A DNA stretch of 64,000 nucleotides from Roseibacillus ishigakijimensis (GTDB lineage: Bacteria > Verrucomicrobiota > Verrucomicrobiia > Verrucomicrobiales > Akkermansiaceae). A program made the translations under genes and the position numbers. Location: assembly GCF_016595415.1 (NCBI RefSeq), contig NZ_JAENIO010000005.1, forward strand, positions 118,138 through 182,137. The letters run 5' to 3'. The notes beneath the pieces were generated by a model. That model ran no database searches and was not told the origin of the DNA. It saw only the letters and a program-made list of their open reading frames with translations. Shown here piece by piece: positions 1-8,396 of this stretch. Position 1 is the stretch's first letter. Each line of letters begins with the position of its first letter.

Positions 1-836
1 CCGACAAGCCTGCCACCCTCGATCTTGCCGAGGCCAAGGAGCTGAAGAAAGTCATCGCAGCCAGCGGCAAGCTCTATTGCCTGACCCACAACTACCCCGG
101 CTACCCCATGGTCAAGCAGGCTCGCGAAATGGTCACGGCGGGCGAGTTTGGCAAAATCCGCAAAGTGGTCGTCGAGTATCCCCAGGGCTGGCTGGCCACC
201 CGATTGGAGGCCGACGGGGCCAAGCAGGCCGAGTGGCGCACGGATCCCAAGCGCTCCGGGGCGGCTGGTTGTATGGGCGACATCGGTACTCATGCCGAAA
301 ACCTAGCCGAATACGTCTCCGGGCTCACCATTTCCGAACTCGCGGCCGATTTGACCAGCTTTGTCGACGGGCGTCTGCTCGACGATGATGGCAATGTCTT
401 GCTGCGTTTTGAAAACGGAGCCAAGGGGGTGCTTCATGCCTCGCAAATCTCGGTGGGTTGCGAGAACAATCTCAGCCTGCGGGTCTACGGCGAAAAAGGC
501 GGGCTCGAGTGGCATCAGCTTGAGCCCAATACTTTGCAAGTTCACCGCCTCGACAAGCCGACGGAAATCTGGCGCGCGGGTCAGGGTTATCTCGGGGAAG
601 CGGCCACGGCCAATTGCCGCACTCCTGCCGGTCACCCCGAGGGTTACTTGGAAGCCTTCGCCAATCTCTACCGCAACTTTGCGAACCACATTCGCGCGGT
701 GGAAGATGGCAAGGAGCCCGATGCCGTGGCCTTGGATTATCCCCGCATCGACGATGGCATCCGGGGGATGGCCTTTATCGAAGCGGTCGTCGCCTCCAGT
801 GCGAACAACGCGGCCTGGACCGGGCTCGATTTGTGA
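1..836 (+). CDS. Gfo/Idh/MocA family oxidoreductase (3' part)
   Basis: The gene enters from the left edge; the frame is open from base 3, giving 277 visible codons. The first visible codons read D-K-P, matching the E-K-P motif whose lysine takes part in catalysis in this NAD(P)-dependent sugar/inositol dehydrogenase family, so the Rossmann half is missing and the substrate-binding half is complete. [16 protein letters not shown] and [13 protein letters not shown] (with the family histidine) are typical of it. The likely role is oxidation or epimerisation of a sugar or cyclitol in the cytoplasm; the substrate cannot be told. A strong terminator follows about 25 bases after the stop. Confidence 0.9.
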   Translation, partial: DKPATLDLAEAKELKKVIAASGKLYCLTHNYPGYPMVKQAREMVTAGEFGKIRKVVVEYPQGWLATRLEADGAKQAEWRTDPKRSGAAGCMGDIGTHAENLAEYVSGLTISELAADLTSFVDGRLLDDDGNVLLRFENGAKGVLHASQISVGCENNLSLRVYGEKGGLEWHQLEPNTLQVHRLDKPTEIWRAGQGYLGEAATANCRTPAGHPEGYLEAFANLYRNFANHIRAVEDGKEPDAVALDYPRIDDGIRGMAFIEAVVASSANNAAWTGLDL

Positions 837-861
837 GAGAGTCCTTTCTTTCGCTTTGACA

Positions 862-897
862 AACCCGTGCCGGGTCCTTTTTCCCGGGCGGGTTTTT
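862..897 (+). terminator. Rho-independent terminator after the oxidoreductase
   Basis: AACCCGT and ACGGGTT-like arms flank an inner CCGGG/CCCGG stem with one bulged G and a TCCTTTTT loop, and the stem is followed by a run of five T. It ends the transcript of the first gene. Confidence 0.8.
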
Positions 898-935
898 CCC
901 TTCGAGGGGAAAGCTCCCGGCGCGCAGGCTCGTCG

Positions 936-964
936 TTGACGGGGGACAGGTCACCTTCTAGGAC
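936..964 (+). promoter_or_regulatory. Candidate sigma-70 promoter, possibly giving a leaderless mRNA
   Basis: TTGACG and TAGGAC are separated by exactly 17 bases. The predicted transcription start would fall at about 970-971, on the ATG of the following gene. The TAGGACTAGG stretch could instead act as a weak ribosome-binding site, so the assignment is tentative. Confidence 0.4.
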
Positions 965-969
965 TAGGC

Positions 970-2748
970 ATGGCCATTGAGCGCAAGTGTCCGGCGAAGA
1001 GAGGGGTCTGCCTCATGCTGGCGGCGGCTGTCATTCTTACTTTGGGGCAGGTCGTGTCCTTCGATTTTATTTCCTATGACGACCCGATTTACGTCACTGG
1101 GAATGAGCAGGTGAGACGAGGCTTGAGCGCGGAGAGCTTGGGTTGGGCCCTCACCGGAAGTGGCCAAACCAACCTCTGGCATCCCTTGACGTGGTGGAGC
1201 CATATGTTGGATGTGCAGCTTTTTGGACTCGAGAGTGCATCCGGCCACCATGCGGTCAATTTGGTTTGGCACCTACTGGCGAGTATGGGCCTGTTTGCCC
1301 TTCTCAAAAAACTGACGGGACAGCCGCTTCTGGCGGGAATTCTGGCGTTACTCTGGGCGGTGCATCCCCTGCGCCTGCAAAGCGTGGCATGGGTGAGCGC
1401 GCGGAAGGATGTCCTCAGTGGTGCCTTTTTCTTCTGGTCCTGGTGGTTTTGGGAGGAATGGTTGCAGAGGCGGAAACGGCGTTCCTACGGGCTCTCCCTC
1501 GCCGCTTTTGCCGCGGCCGCTTTGGCTAAACCTGCCGTGGTGCCGCTGTCAGTCATTCTCTTTCTAGTCCAGGCCTTGCGGGAAGGCTCCTTATCCCAAT
1601 CTTTCAAAAAATGGGTCGGGCCCGTCCTCCCCTTCTTTCTCACTGCCCTAGTGGTCTCGGCGTGGACCCTTTTTTTACAGAGAACGGGTGGGCACGCCGG
1701 GGTAGCGGATTCCTTACCTGTTGGTCAACGCGTCCTCCTCTTGCCCTATACTTTCTGGTGGTATCTGGAGCATTTTCTTTGGCCGGGAGAACGCATTCTC
1801 TGGATTTACCCGCCCGATTCTTTTTTCCAACAGGGGATCAAGCCTCTTCTGGCTTTGGGGCTTCTGGCCGGCTTGGTTTACCGTTGGCGTCTGTATCGAA
1901 TCGTTTGGTGGGGGGGATTGGCATTTGTTCTCCTCTGGCTCCCGGTAAGCGGTCTCATCCCGGTCAGCTTTTACATGGTTGCTGACCGCTACTCCTATTT
2001 GCTTCATGCCGCGCTTGTTCTGGCGCTTGCCCCGCTGGTGGCCAATCTGGCTGGCAAGGGTCGGAACTGGTCGCGGGGAATCCATCTGGGGCTGGGTCTC
2101 CTGGTGGTTCTTCTGGCATTGGTCGCTTGTTGGCAAGCTCGTCTCTGGCGCGATAGTGAAACCCTTTTTGTCCACGAGCGGCGGGAAAATCCCCGCAGTT
2201 TGCTGGCTCCCATTCACCTGGGAGCGGAGAGGATGAGGGAGGGACGCTGGGAGGACGCATTCAGACTTTTTGAGGAAGCTCAGGAGATAGATCGCAACTC
2301 CGGCTTGGCGGCAACGAATGCCGGCGAGGCGCTGTGGAAGCTGGGGCGAAAGGAGGAAGCGAAGAAGTGGCTCGTGGCAGCGGGGCAAAAGAGCATTCTT
2401 CACAATGAGCGGCCGTTCCGTATTCTCGCCCAGATTGAGCTGGCAGATGGGGTAGGCCTCAAGGCGCTCAGCGCGCTGGAAGCCGGTTTGCAGCGATTCC
2501 CCGGTTCCGTCCCCTTGCTCTTGGATCGTGCTGCTTTGCAGCTGGGCTCCTTGAGGGATGTCCAGAGCGCTTTGCAGAGCTATGAAGCGGTCCTGCGTCG
2601 CGAACCCCGGAATGCCGATGCCTTACAGGGTCAAGCGGTCTGCTTGATCGAACTGGGGCAAGTGGAGCGGGGACGAGCACTCTTGCAGCAACTTCTCCAC
2701 AAGCACCCCGAACGGACGGCCGTCCGGCGCTACTTGCAGGAACAGTAA
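970..2748 (+). CDS. TMTC-like multipass membrane protein with C-terminal TPRs
   Basis: A 592-residue protein. The N-terminal two thirds hold many hydrophobic segments; residues 31-43 contain an Asp-Asp pair (FISYDDPIYV) and the next loops hold WHPLTWWSHMLD, HAVNLVWH and AVHPLRLQSVAWVSARKD. This arrangement is characteristic of bacterial relatives of eukaryotic TMTC O-mannosyltransferases, whose Asp pair lies in the first extracytoplasmic loop (family knowledge). From about residue 400 the sequence turns soluble with at least three or four TPR-like helical repeats (AATNAGEALWKLGRKEEA, ADALQGQAVCLIELGQ). A role in glycosylating exported proteins is an inference. It stands alone between two terminators. 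Confidence 0.8.
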   Translation: MAIERKCPAKRGVCLMLAAAVILTLGQVVSFDFISYDDPIYVTGNEQVRRGLSAESLGWALTGSGQTNLWHPLTWWSHMLDVQLFGLESASGHHAVNLVWHLLASMGLFALLKKLTGQPLLAGILALLWAVHPLRLQSVAWVSARKDVLSGAFFFWSWWFWEEWLQRRKRRSYGLSLAAFAAAALAKPAVVPLSVILFLVQALREGSLSQSFKKWVGPVLPFFLTALVVSAWTLFLQRTGGHAGVADSLPVGQRVLLLPYTFWWYLEHFLWPGERILWIYPPDSFFQQGIKPLLALGLLAGLVYRWRLYRIVWWGGLAFVLLWLPVSGLIPVSFYMVADRYSYLLHAALVLALAPLVANLAGKGRNWSRGIHLGLGLLVVLLALVACWQARLWRDSETLFVHERRENPRSLLAPIHLGAERMREGRWEDAFRLFEEAQEIDRNSGLAATNAGEALWKLGRKEEAKKWLVAAGQKSILHNERPFRILAQIELADGVGLKALSALEAGLQRFPGSVPLLLDRAALQLGSLRDVQSALQSYEAVLRREPRNADALQGQAVCLIELGQVERGRALLQQLLHKHPERTAVRRYLQEQ

Positions 2749-2750
2749 CG

Positions 2751-2789
2751 AAAAAAGCCTTGGCGAACTTTGGAAAGTCCGCCAAGGCC
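2751..2789 (-). terminator. Terminator between convergent genes
   Basis: A perfect nine-base stem (GCCTTGGCG/CGCCAAGGC) has a run of six A on the plus-strand left side, which is a U tract when read on the minus strand. It terminates the PEP-CTERM gene and may also stop the convergent membrane-protein transcript. Confidence 0.85.
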
Positions 2790-2816
2790 TACAGAAATGA
2801 ATTCTTGTTCAAAAAA

Positions 2817-3875
2817 CTAGGACTTGCGTCGGCGACGCATCGCGAGAAGCAGCGGGCTCATCCCGAGAAGCAGGGTGGAGGGTTCGGGAATGGGAGAGAA
2901 AGTGTCGTAAGAGGCTCCGGTGTTGCCGACGTTGATGTTATCGTTGATGTCGATACCAAGACCTGCATAGAGGGAGGAGAGAGACTCCAGATTCGAACCT
3001 ACGGCAGGCGAGCTTCCCGAGGCCACATTCTCCCGACCGGCAAGGTAGGTATACTCCGGCGTGGATTCACTGCCGATATATTGGAAATACTCGTCCGCTG
3101 TGAAGTTGGCAGTGACATCGCCAGCAGCATCGAAGGACAGCCCAAGGTCAAAGAGATAATAGGGTTGCACTTCGGTGAGACTGGGGTCGGCATAGCGAAA
3201 TTGGGCCGCCCCGAAATCATAGAGAACGGTGCCGGCTTCATCTCTCAGCTGGAGATCCACACTCAGCGTCCCACTATCCAACGAGACGGTGCCTGCGGTG
3301 GGGAAGGTCAGGTCATAGGTGTCGCCTGACTTGGTCCAGTCGGTTTCGATGCCGGTGAGGTAGAGAGAATCGGTGCTGGTGAAGTAGGTGCCACTTCCCA
3401 TGGAGGCAGTGTTGATCAAACCAATTTGGAAGACCAGATTCTCGGCGGTATAGGTTCCGGGACCATCAAGTGAGTTTCGTCCTCCATTACCGGGTCCCCA
3501 AGCCATCGTGTAATTGTAGGTGCCGCCGGCCGAAAGATCCGCTTGGGATCCGGTAAAGCCCACGAAAGCCTCGTGATTGGAGCCTCCGCCACTCAAAAAC
3601 TGAGATTGAATGCCCATCGCGAAACCCGCCGCAGCAGTTTCGCCTGCGGAATTGAGTCCGCGACCACCAAAAACCCCGTTGACCGCGCTAGCCTCAGAGT
3701 TGGTCGGAGTCGTGCGGTTTCTCACAAAAAAATCCCGGTCGACACTGTCGTCTGAGAAGGCGTAGGTGTAGTCAAAAGTCGTTTGGCCTTGTGCAAGATG
3801 ACCGAGCGGCAGGGTGGCCAGAGCCAGTAGAGTCAGTTTACCAGCTGTCGGGAAAGGGCGAGTTGTTGTATCCAT
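2817..3875 (-). CDS. PEP-CTERM sorting-domain protein
   Basis: A 352-residue exported protein. The N-terminus has a signal peptide (hydrophobic LTLLALATLPLGHLAQGQ) and the C-terminus ends in the canonical sorting signal: PIPEPSTLLLG, a hydrophobic stretch, then RRRRKS. In this family exosortase cleaves or transfers the protein at the PEP site on its way to the cell surface or exopolymer. The body is rich in Gly, Ser, Thr and Asp and looks beta-rich; no enzymatic motif is seen. No exosortase gene is present in this window. The upstream region (3,876-4,077) is AT-rich and carries no clear ribosome-binding site, so the start is the first plausible ATG. Confidence 0.9.
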   Translation of the reverse strand: MDTTTRPFPTAGKLTLLALATLPLGHLAQGQTTFDYTYAFSDDSVDRDFFVRNRTTPTNSEASAVNGVFGGRGLNSAGETAAAGFAMGIQSQFLSGGGSNHEAFVGFTGSQADLSAGGTYNYTMAWGPGNGGRNSLDGPGTYTAENLVFQIGLINTASMGSGTYFTSTDSLYLTGIETDWTKSGDTYDLTFPTAGTVSLDSGTLSVDLQLRDEAGTVLYDFGAAQFRYADPSLTEVQPYYLFDLGLSFDAAGDVTANFTADEYFQYIGSESTPEYTYLAGRENVASGSSPAVGSNLESLSSLYAGLGIDINDNINVGNTGASYDTFSPIPEPSTLLLGMSPLLLAMRRRRKS

Positions 3876-4077
3876 GGGGAGGAAAAGAATTCATATGATG
3901 GGCTGCCCATTAGGGAATGGACTCAAAGAACCACCGGTCTATCTGTCTCAAAATTGCTTTCTAGTTGCAAGCCTTATAATTTGTTGCTTCTTATTTTTTG
4001 TTACTGATTTCTCTTTTTGTGTTAGTTGGATTGGGGTGATGTTTTAAATTTCTTGAGCGTTGATTCTATTACGTCTG

Positions 4078-5007
4078 CTATTCCGATTTCGGGAAAAGCT
4101 TCTTCCAAATTTCGAGGGCGCCGCGAATTTGGTCTGCTTTCCGAGTGGGGGAGAGTTCCCAGGTTAGGGGAGACTCCGGAGGGAAAAAGCGCAGAAGATC
4201 GCGGTAGTCGAGCTCGCCCAAGAAGGGCACGCGGTGATCGCGGGCCGGCCATTCCACGTCGTGCACGTGGGCTCCGTAGAGATAGGGCTGCATTTTGCGC
4301 AGCCAGTCGGCGTGCTCCAAGAGACCGAGGTTGTGCTTCAACTGCACGTGGCCGAAGTCGTGCCAGTAGACAACATGTGGGTGGTCGGCAAAGCGTTCTT
4401 GCAGGGCCACCATTTCGCGCTCGGTGGGCATGTCCTCGTATTTGGAGCGGGATTCCACGGCCAGCTTCAGATTCAGCTCCGCCGCCCGTGCGGCGATGGT
4501 TTCGAGGGCCCGGCAGGCGCGTTCGAAGTAGAGGGGGCCGTGTTTTTCCCGCTTTTTGATGCACTTGATCTTGTGTTTGACGTAGGCCGGGCTGTCTTGT
4601 TGGCCGTCTTTGACGAGGGAGGTGAGTTGGCCGGTCCACTTTTTGTGCGGCATCTGTGGGATGGAGCCCATGTGGAGGACCACGTAGGAGGCTTCGAACT
4701 CGGCGGCGATATCGAGGGTCTTGAGCGTCATGTCCATCGCCCGCTGGCGTTCGTGGGGCCGGTGGGAGGTGTATTCGTAGGCGTCGGGGGCGTCGATCAT
4801 CACCTCGGTGGGGGAGGGGAAGTAGTTGTGGACGCCGACGCAGGTGAATTTGCCTTCCCGGTAGGCCTTTTGCAGGCCGGGGAGCTTGGCGATGGTCATG
4901 CCGTGGGAGAGCTCGAGGTGGTCGAAGCCGAGCTCGAGGATTTCATCGACCATGGCTTCTCCGTCACTGTGGCGGGAATTGTTCCAGCAGGTGGAAAACG
5001 CTAGCAT
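4078..5007 (-). CDS. Sugar phosphate isomerase/epimerase-like TIM barrel
   Basis: A 309-residue protein starting at MLAFSTCWNN; the frame stays open far upstream but that extension overlaps panC and has no family character, so this ATG is preferred. It belongs to the xylose isomerase-like (AP endonuclease 2) TIM-barrel superfamily: HLELSHGM, GVHNYFPSP, YVVLHMGS, LAVESRSKYEDMP, VVYWHDFGHVQ and YLYGAHVHD carry the His, Glu and Asp residues that bind a divalent metal at the barrel mouth. It lies 68 bases downstream of panC on the same strand and may be co-transcribed. The substrate is unknown. Confidence 0.8.
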   Translation of the reverse strand: MLAFSTCWNNSRHSDGEAMVDEILELGFDHLELSHGMTIAKLPGLQKAYREGKFTCVGVHNYFPSPTEVMIDAPDAYEYTSHRPHERQRAMDMTLKTLDIAAEFEASYVVLHMGSIPQMPHKKWTGQLTSLVKDGQQDSPAYVKHKIKCIKKREKHGPLYFERACRALETIAARAAELNLKLAVESRSKYEDMPTEREMVALQERFADHPHVVYWHDFGHVQLKHNLGLLEHADWLRKMQPYLYGAHVHDVEWPARDHRVPFLGELDYRDLLRFFPPESPLTWELSPTRKADQIRGALEIWKKLFPKSE

Positions 5008-5075
5008 TGGAGCAGCCTCACCCAGCGGCGGGGGCAGGTCCAGCGGGAAGGGAGGGAAAGCGCGGGGAAAGGTCG

Positions 5076-5927
5076 TCAGCGGGCATCGACCTCGATGTTG
5101 TCGATGAGGCGCACGGGGCCATAGAAGGCGGCGATGGCGAGGAGGGCGGGCTCGTTGACGCTGGCGAGAGGTTGCAGGGTGGCGCGGGAGACGAGTTCCA
5201 GATAGTCGAGGCGAAAGCTCGCGGGAGCCTCCTGGAGCTGGGCATGGGCGGCGGCGAGATATTTTTGCGGAGAGCGCTCTCCGGTGACGGCGAGGTTCTC
5301 TCCCGCGAGGAGGGCCCGGCGCAGGCGGGGGGCATCCGCTCGGTCGGCGGGGGAGAGGTTGCGGTTGCGGGAAGAGAGCGCGAGACCGTCTTTTTCGCGA
5401 AAGGTCTCGGCTCCGATGATCTCGATGGGCACCGAGAGGTCGCGCACCAGTCGGCGGATGATGGCCAGTTGTTGGTAGTCTTTTTTGCCAAAAATGGCGC
5501 AGGTGGGTTGCACCAGGTTGAAGAGCTTGAGCACGACCGTGCAGACACCGTCGAAGTGTCCCGGGCGGGTTGCTCCGCACAGGTGGCGGGCGAGGCGGCT
5601 TTCCAGCACTTGGATGGAGTGGTCCGGGGCGTAGAAGTCTTCTCCCCGGGGGCAGAAGACGTGATCGACGCCTTCCTTTTGGCAGAGCTCCAGGTCTTCG
5701 CTGAGGGTGCGGGGGTAGCTCTGCAAGTCCTCCGGGCGGTCAAATTGCAGGGGATTGACGAAGATGGAGGCGACGACATGCCCCTTCTCGCCCACCGCTG
5801 CGCGGGCCTGCTGGAAGAGGCTGAGATGACCTTCGTGCAGGGCCCCCATGGTGGGGACGAAGGCGACTGGACGGCTCCAGTGCGCTCGTTCTGCACGGAG
5901 ATCGGCGGAGGAAGTGGAGGTAGTCAT
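5076..5927 (-). CDS. panC: Pantoate--beta-alanine ligase
   Basis: Cytoplasmic enzyme of coenzyme A synthesis that condenses pantoate and beta-alanine with ATP hydrolysis to AMP. The hallmark adenylation motif PTMGALHEGHLSL is near the N-terminus, followed by VNPLQF, FGKKDYQQLAIIRR (with the KxDxxQ signature) and SSRNRNLSPADR (the KMSKS-like region). The length of 283 residues is normal. A TTG at 5,951 would add eight residues; the ATG at 5,927 is chosen because the extension is not conserved in character. The downstream TIM-barrel gene follows on the same strand. No panB or panD is nearby. Confidence 0.95.
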   Translation of the reverse strand: MTTSTSSADLRAERAHWSRPVAFVPTMGALHEGHLSLFQQARAAVGEKGHVVASIFVNPLQFDRPEDLQSYPRTLSEDLELCQKEGVDHVFCPRGEDFYAPDHSIQVLESRLARHLCGATRPGHFDGVCTVVLKLFNLVQPTCAIFGKKDYQQLAIIRRLVRDLSVPIEIIGAETFREKDGLALSSRNRNLSPADRADAPRLRRALLAGENLAVTGERSPQKYLAAAHAQLQEAPASFRLDYLELVSRATLQPLASVNEPALLAIAAFYGPVRLIDNIEVDAR

Positions 5928-6053
5928 GACAAAATGGGAAAATTTAGGCAAGCGACGGGCAAGGAGGCGTTAAAAGGGAAGCAGAATCGTTGACGGACGG
6001 CAAAAAGCCCGCCAACGTCTGGCGACGAGACAAACGTCTACCCCATCGAGTTT

Positions 6054-6629
6054 ATGAAAACAGGATTTTTCTTTGCCGCATTGTTCGCTCTTCTTTCCTT
6101 CGCCCAGCTTGGAGCTCAGGACCTGAAGGTTGCCACCGTGGATATGAAGCGCCTTCTCAAGGATTACTACCGCACCGAAGAGGCCCAGCAGGAGTTGAAT
6201 GAGAAGCAGGCTCTCCTGACCAAGGCCAACAATGAGAAGCAGCAGGAAATCCAAGAGCTGGAAGAGGAACTCAACACCCTTCGCAAGCAGTTCGAGGACC
6301 CTTCTCTCAACGAAGCGAAAAAGAAGGAAATCTACGATGAAATCCAGCGCAAGCAAAACGATGGCATCGCGATGACCCGCTCCTTGAAGGAGTATTTGGA
6401 CCGCAAGCGCCGTCAGGTGCAGGACGAGATGCAGCGCCAGATGCGAGGCATTTTGGAAGAAATCTCCCAGCTCTTGGAGGAGAAGGCGAAAGCGGAAGGC
6501 TATGACTTCGTCTTTGACAAATCCGGCAACAGCACGACCCAGGTGCCGGTCGTTCTCTACTCCAAGGACACTTTCGATATCACCGAATCTCTTCTGACCG
6601 AGTTGAACAAGGACGCTCCGGCGGAGTAA
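6054..6629 (+). CDS. OmpH/Skp family periplasmic chaperone
   Basis: A 191-residue protein with an N-terminal signal peptide (MKTGFFFAALFALLSFAQLGAQ) and a long, charged, heptad-rich coiled coil between about residues 45 and 150, as in Skp, which holds unfolded outer-membrane proteins in the periplasm. DLKVATVDMKRLLKDYYRTEEAQ is the typical first beta strand plus helix, and VVLYSKDTFDITESLLTELN is a typical Skp C-terminus. It lies directly before lpxD, the same order as skp-lpxD in many Gram-negative genomes, here without an adjacent bamA. Confidence 0.9.
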   Translation: MKTGFFFAALFALLSFAQLGAQDLKVATVDMKRLLKDYYRTEEAQQELNEKQALLTKANNEKQQEIQELEEELNTLRKQFEDPSLNEAKKKEIYDEIQRKQNDGIAMTRSLKEYLDRKRRQVQDEMQRQMRGILEEISQLLEEKAKAEGYDFVFDKSGNSTTQVPVVLYSKDTFDITESLLTELNKDAPAE

Positions 6630-6655
6630 CTGGAATCCTGAGCTTGTTATTTTTC

Positions 6656-7681
6656 GTGAAGCTGACCGTTTCCGAAATCGTCGCCCTCTGCGGAGGGCGT
6701 CTTCGTGTCGGGGATCCCGAATTTTCTGTGAGTGGCTTTGCTGCTCTCGATGAAGCGGGGCCGACAGACTTGAGCTTTCTGGGCAACGAAAAGTATCTCC
6801 CCGCCTACCGAGGCACCGCTGCCGGAGTGGTGTTGGTCGTGGAGCAAGCTCCCGTGCCCCGGGAGGGCATTGTGCTTATCGATGTCGCCAACCCTTCGCT
6901 GGCTTTTAGCCAAGTGATGGAAGGGGCCTCTGCCAAGCGCCCTTTTGCGGCGGAGATTCATCCCACGGCCTTTGTCCACCCCACGGCGGAAGTCGCTGGC
7001 GTGATGGTGCGGGCCCATGCCGTCATCGAGGAGGGCGTGCGCATCGGCGTGGGTAGTGAAATCGGTCCGGGCACGGTGGTGGAACGAGAGGTTGAAATCG
7101 GGAGTGATTGCCTTCTCCATGGCAATGTGGTGATTCGTGAGCGCTGCCAGCTCGGCAACCGGGTGGTCGTGCAACCGGGCGCGGTTATCGGCTCGGAGGG
7201 CTACGGTTACGAGACCGTGGACGGGCGCCATCGGGCTATCCCTCAAGTTGGCATCGTGGTTCTGGAAGACGAGGTCGAAGTGGGTGCCAACACCACCATC
7301 GACCGGGCTCGCTTCGGCAAAACCTTGATTGGAGAAGGCACAAAAATCGATAACTTGGTGCAGATCGGTCACAATGTGACGATTGGCAAACACTGTCTCA
7401 TCGTGGCGCAAACGGGGATTGCGGGGAGTTGCCGCATCGGCAACAACGTTACTATCGCGGCCCAATGCGGGATCGCGGGTCATCTGGAAGTCACCGACGG
7501 TGTCGTTCTGGCGACGCGGTCAGGGGTTCCTGGCAGTGTCACCAAGCCGGGTGTTTACTGGGGAACGCCTCCCATCCCTTTGCGGGAAGAGAAAAAGCTG
7601 GTCGTTCTCCGCAGTCAATTGCCGAGCTTTAAGAAAGAGCTCAAGCAGTTGCGCAAGGAGGTCGATGAGCTGAAAAACTAG
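6656..7681 (+). CDS. lpxD: UDP-3-O-acylglucosamine N-acyltransferase
   Basis: Third enzyme of lipid A synthesis, adding the N-linked hydroxyacyl chain to UDP-3-O-acyl-glucosamine. The N-terminal uridine-binding domain (KLTVSEIVALCGG, LSFLGNEKYLP) is followed by a long left-handed beta helix of hexapeptide repeats (about residues 100-300) and a C-terminal helix. The catalytic histidine lies in LVQIGHNVTIG and the phosphopantetheine-binding region in ANTTIDRARFGKT. A GTG at 6,656 gives the usual MKLT-type start; a TTG at 6,644 would add four residues. It follows the Skp-like gene by about 26 bases, so the two are probably one envelope-biogenesis operon. Confidence 0.95.
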   Translation: MKLTVSEIVALCGGRLRVGDPEFSVSGFAALDEAGPTDLSFLGNEKYLPAYRGTAAGVVLVVEQAPVPREGIVLIDVANPSLAFSQVMEGASAKRPFAAEIHPTAFVHPTAEVAGVMVRAHAVIEEGVRIGVGSEIGPGTVVEREVEIGSDCLLHGNVVIRERCQLGNRVVVQPGAVIGSEGYGYETVDGRHRAIPQVGIVVLEDEVEVGANTTIDRARFGKTLIGEGTKIDNLVQIGHNVTIGKHCLIVAQTGIAGSCRIGNNVTIAAQCGIAGHLEVTDGVVLATRSGVPGSVTKPGVYWGTPPIPLREEKKLVVLRSQLPSFKKELKQLRKEVDELKN

Positions 7682-7718
7682 CTTGCCAGCGAAACTTCCT
7701 TTGGGTTTGCTAGAGGTA

Positions 7719-8396
7719 ATGAAAACCTCTATCGGCTATTTGCTGGGCCTGTCTCTTCTGGGGGCGGGTGTGGCGCAGGCGGTCACCTACGCTATCGACA
7801 TCGATTCCACCCGTTTGAGTGGCGGCGATACTTCCGGGGTCATTGATACCGCGCCGGGCTTTGCTTCCCTGGATGCCACCAATGGCGGGTCCGCTGCGGT
7901 GGAGGTCAACGGCATCAATTTCCAGCTCTTTACCGTGGGCGGGAACGCTTCCCGTTTGCGTCCTGCCTCGTCCACAGGAGCAGGGGGCACCGCGACTGCT
8001 CTCACCCGGGATTTTGTCTTTGAAGATGGCGGCTCGGCAGCAGTGGGGATCCTCATTGGAGGGGCTGGCGATTTGCCGGTTGGGATTTATCGCGTCGAAG
8101 TTTGGGCCTGGGACGCGGATCCCAATTCCATCTCTCCCGTCATTGTCGCAAGCCGGAGAAACAACGCGGAGACCATCCACACCGAGTCCTTCGGCTCCCA
8201 CGCAACAGATCCGTTTGTCTTTGAATTGGAGAGCGACGGGGTAAGCGCCTACGATATCTTCGTGCGCGAGAACAGCGATTCGAATCGGGCCCGCCTCAAT
8301 GCCGTTCGCATCACGACTATTCCCGAGCCCTCCAGCCTCGTGCTGGGTTTGGGCGCTCTGCTGGGAGCCCTGGGGGTGCGGAGACGGCAGGGCTAG
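7719..8396 (+). CDS. PEP-CTERM sorting-domain protein (small)
   Basis: A 225-residue exported protein. The ATG is preceded by TAGAGGTA, a good ribosome-binding site, and opens a signal peptide (MKTSIGYLLGLSLLGAGVAQA). The C-terminus carries IPEPSSLVLGLGALLGALGV followed by RRRQG, the PEP-CTERM tripartite signal recognised by exosortase. The middle is beta-rich with no recognisable enzymatic motif. Its TAG stop overlaps the stop of the convergent beta-CASP gene within one CTAG. It starts 38 bases after lpxD but has its own strong start context. Confidence 0.9.
   Translation: MKTSIGYLLGLSLLGAGVAQAVTYAIDIDSTRLSGGDTSGVIDTAPGFASLDATNGGSAAVEVNGINFQLFTVGGNASRLRPASSTGAGGTATALTRDFVFEDGGSAAVGILIGGAGDLPVGIYRVEVWAWDADPNSISPVIVASRRNNAETIHTESFGSHATDPFVFELESDGVSAYDIFVRENSDSNRARLNAVRITTIPEPSSLVLGLGALLGALGVRRRQG

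Noticed and set aside
2980..3000. A tRNA T-arm-like sequence (GGTTCGAATC on the minus strand)
   Set aside because: It lies in the coding frame of the PEP-CTERM gene and no acceptor, D or anticodon arms can be formed around it.
4078..5580. A 500-residue version of the TIM-barrel protein with a long N-terminal extension
   Set aside because: The extension overlaps panC on the same strand in another frame and is Arg/Pro-rich without domain character; MLAFSTCWNN is the natural start.
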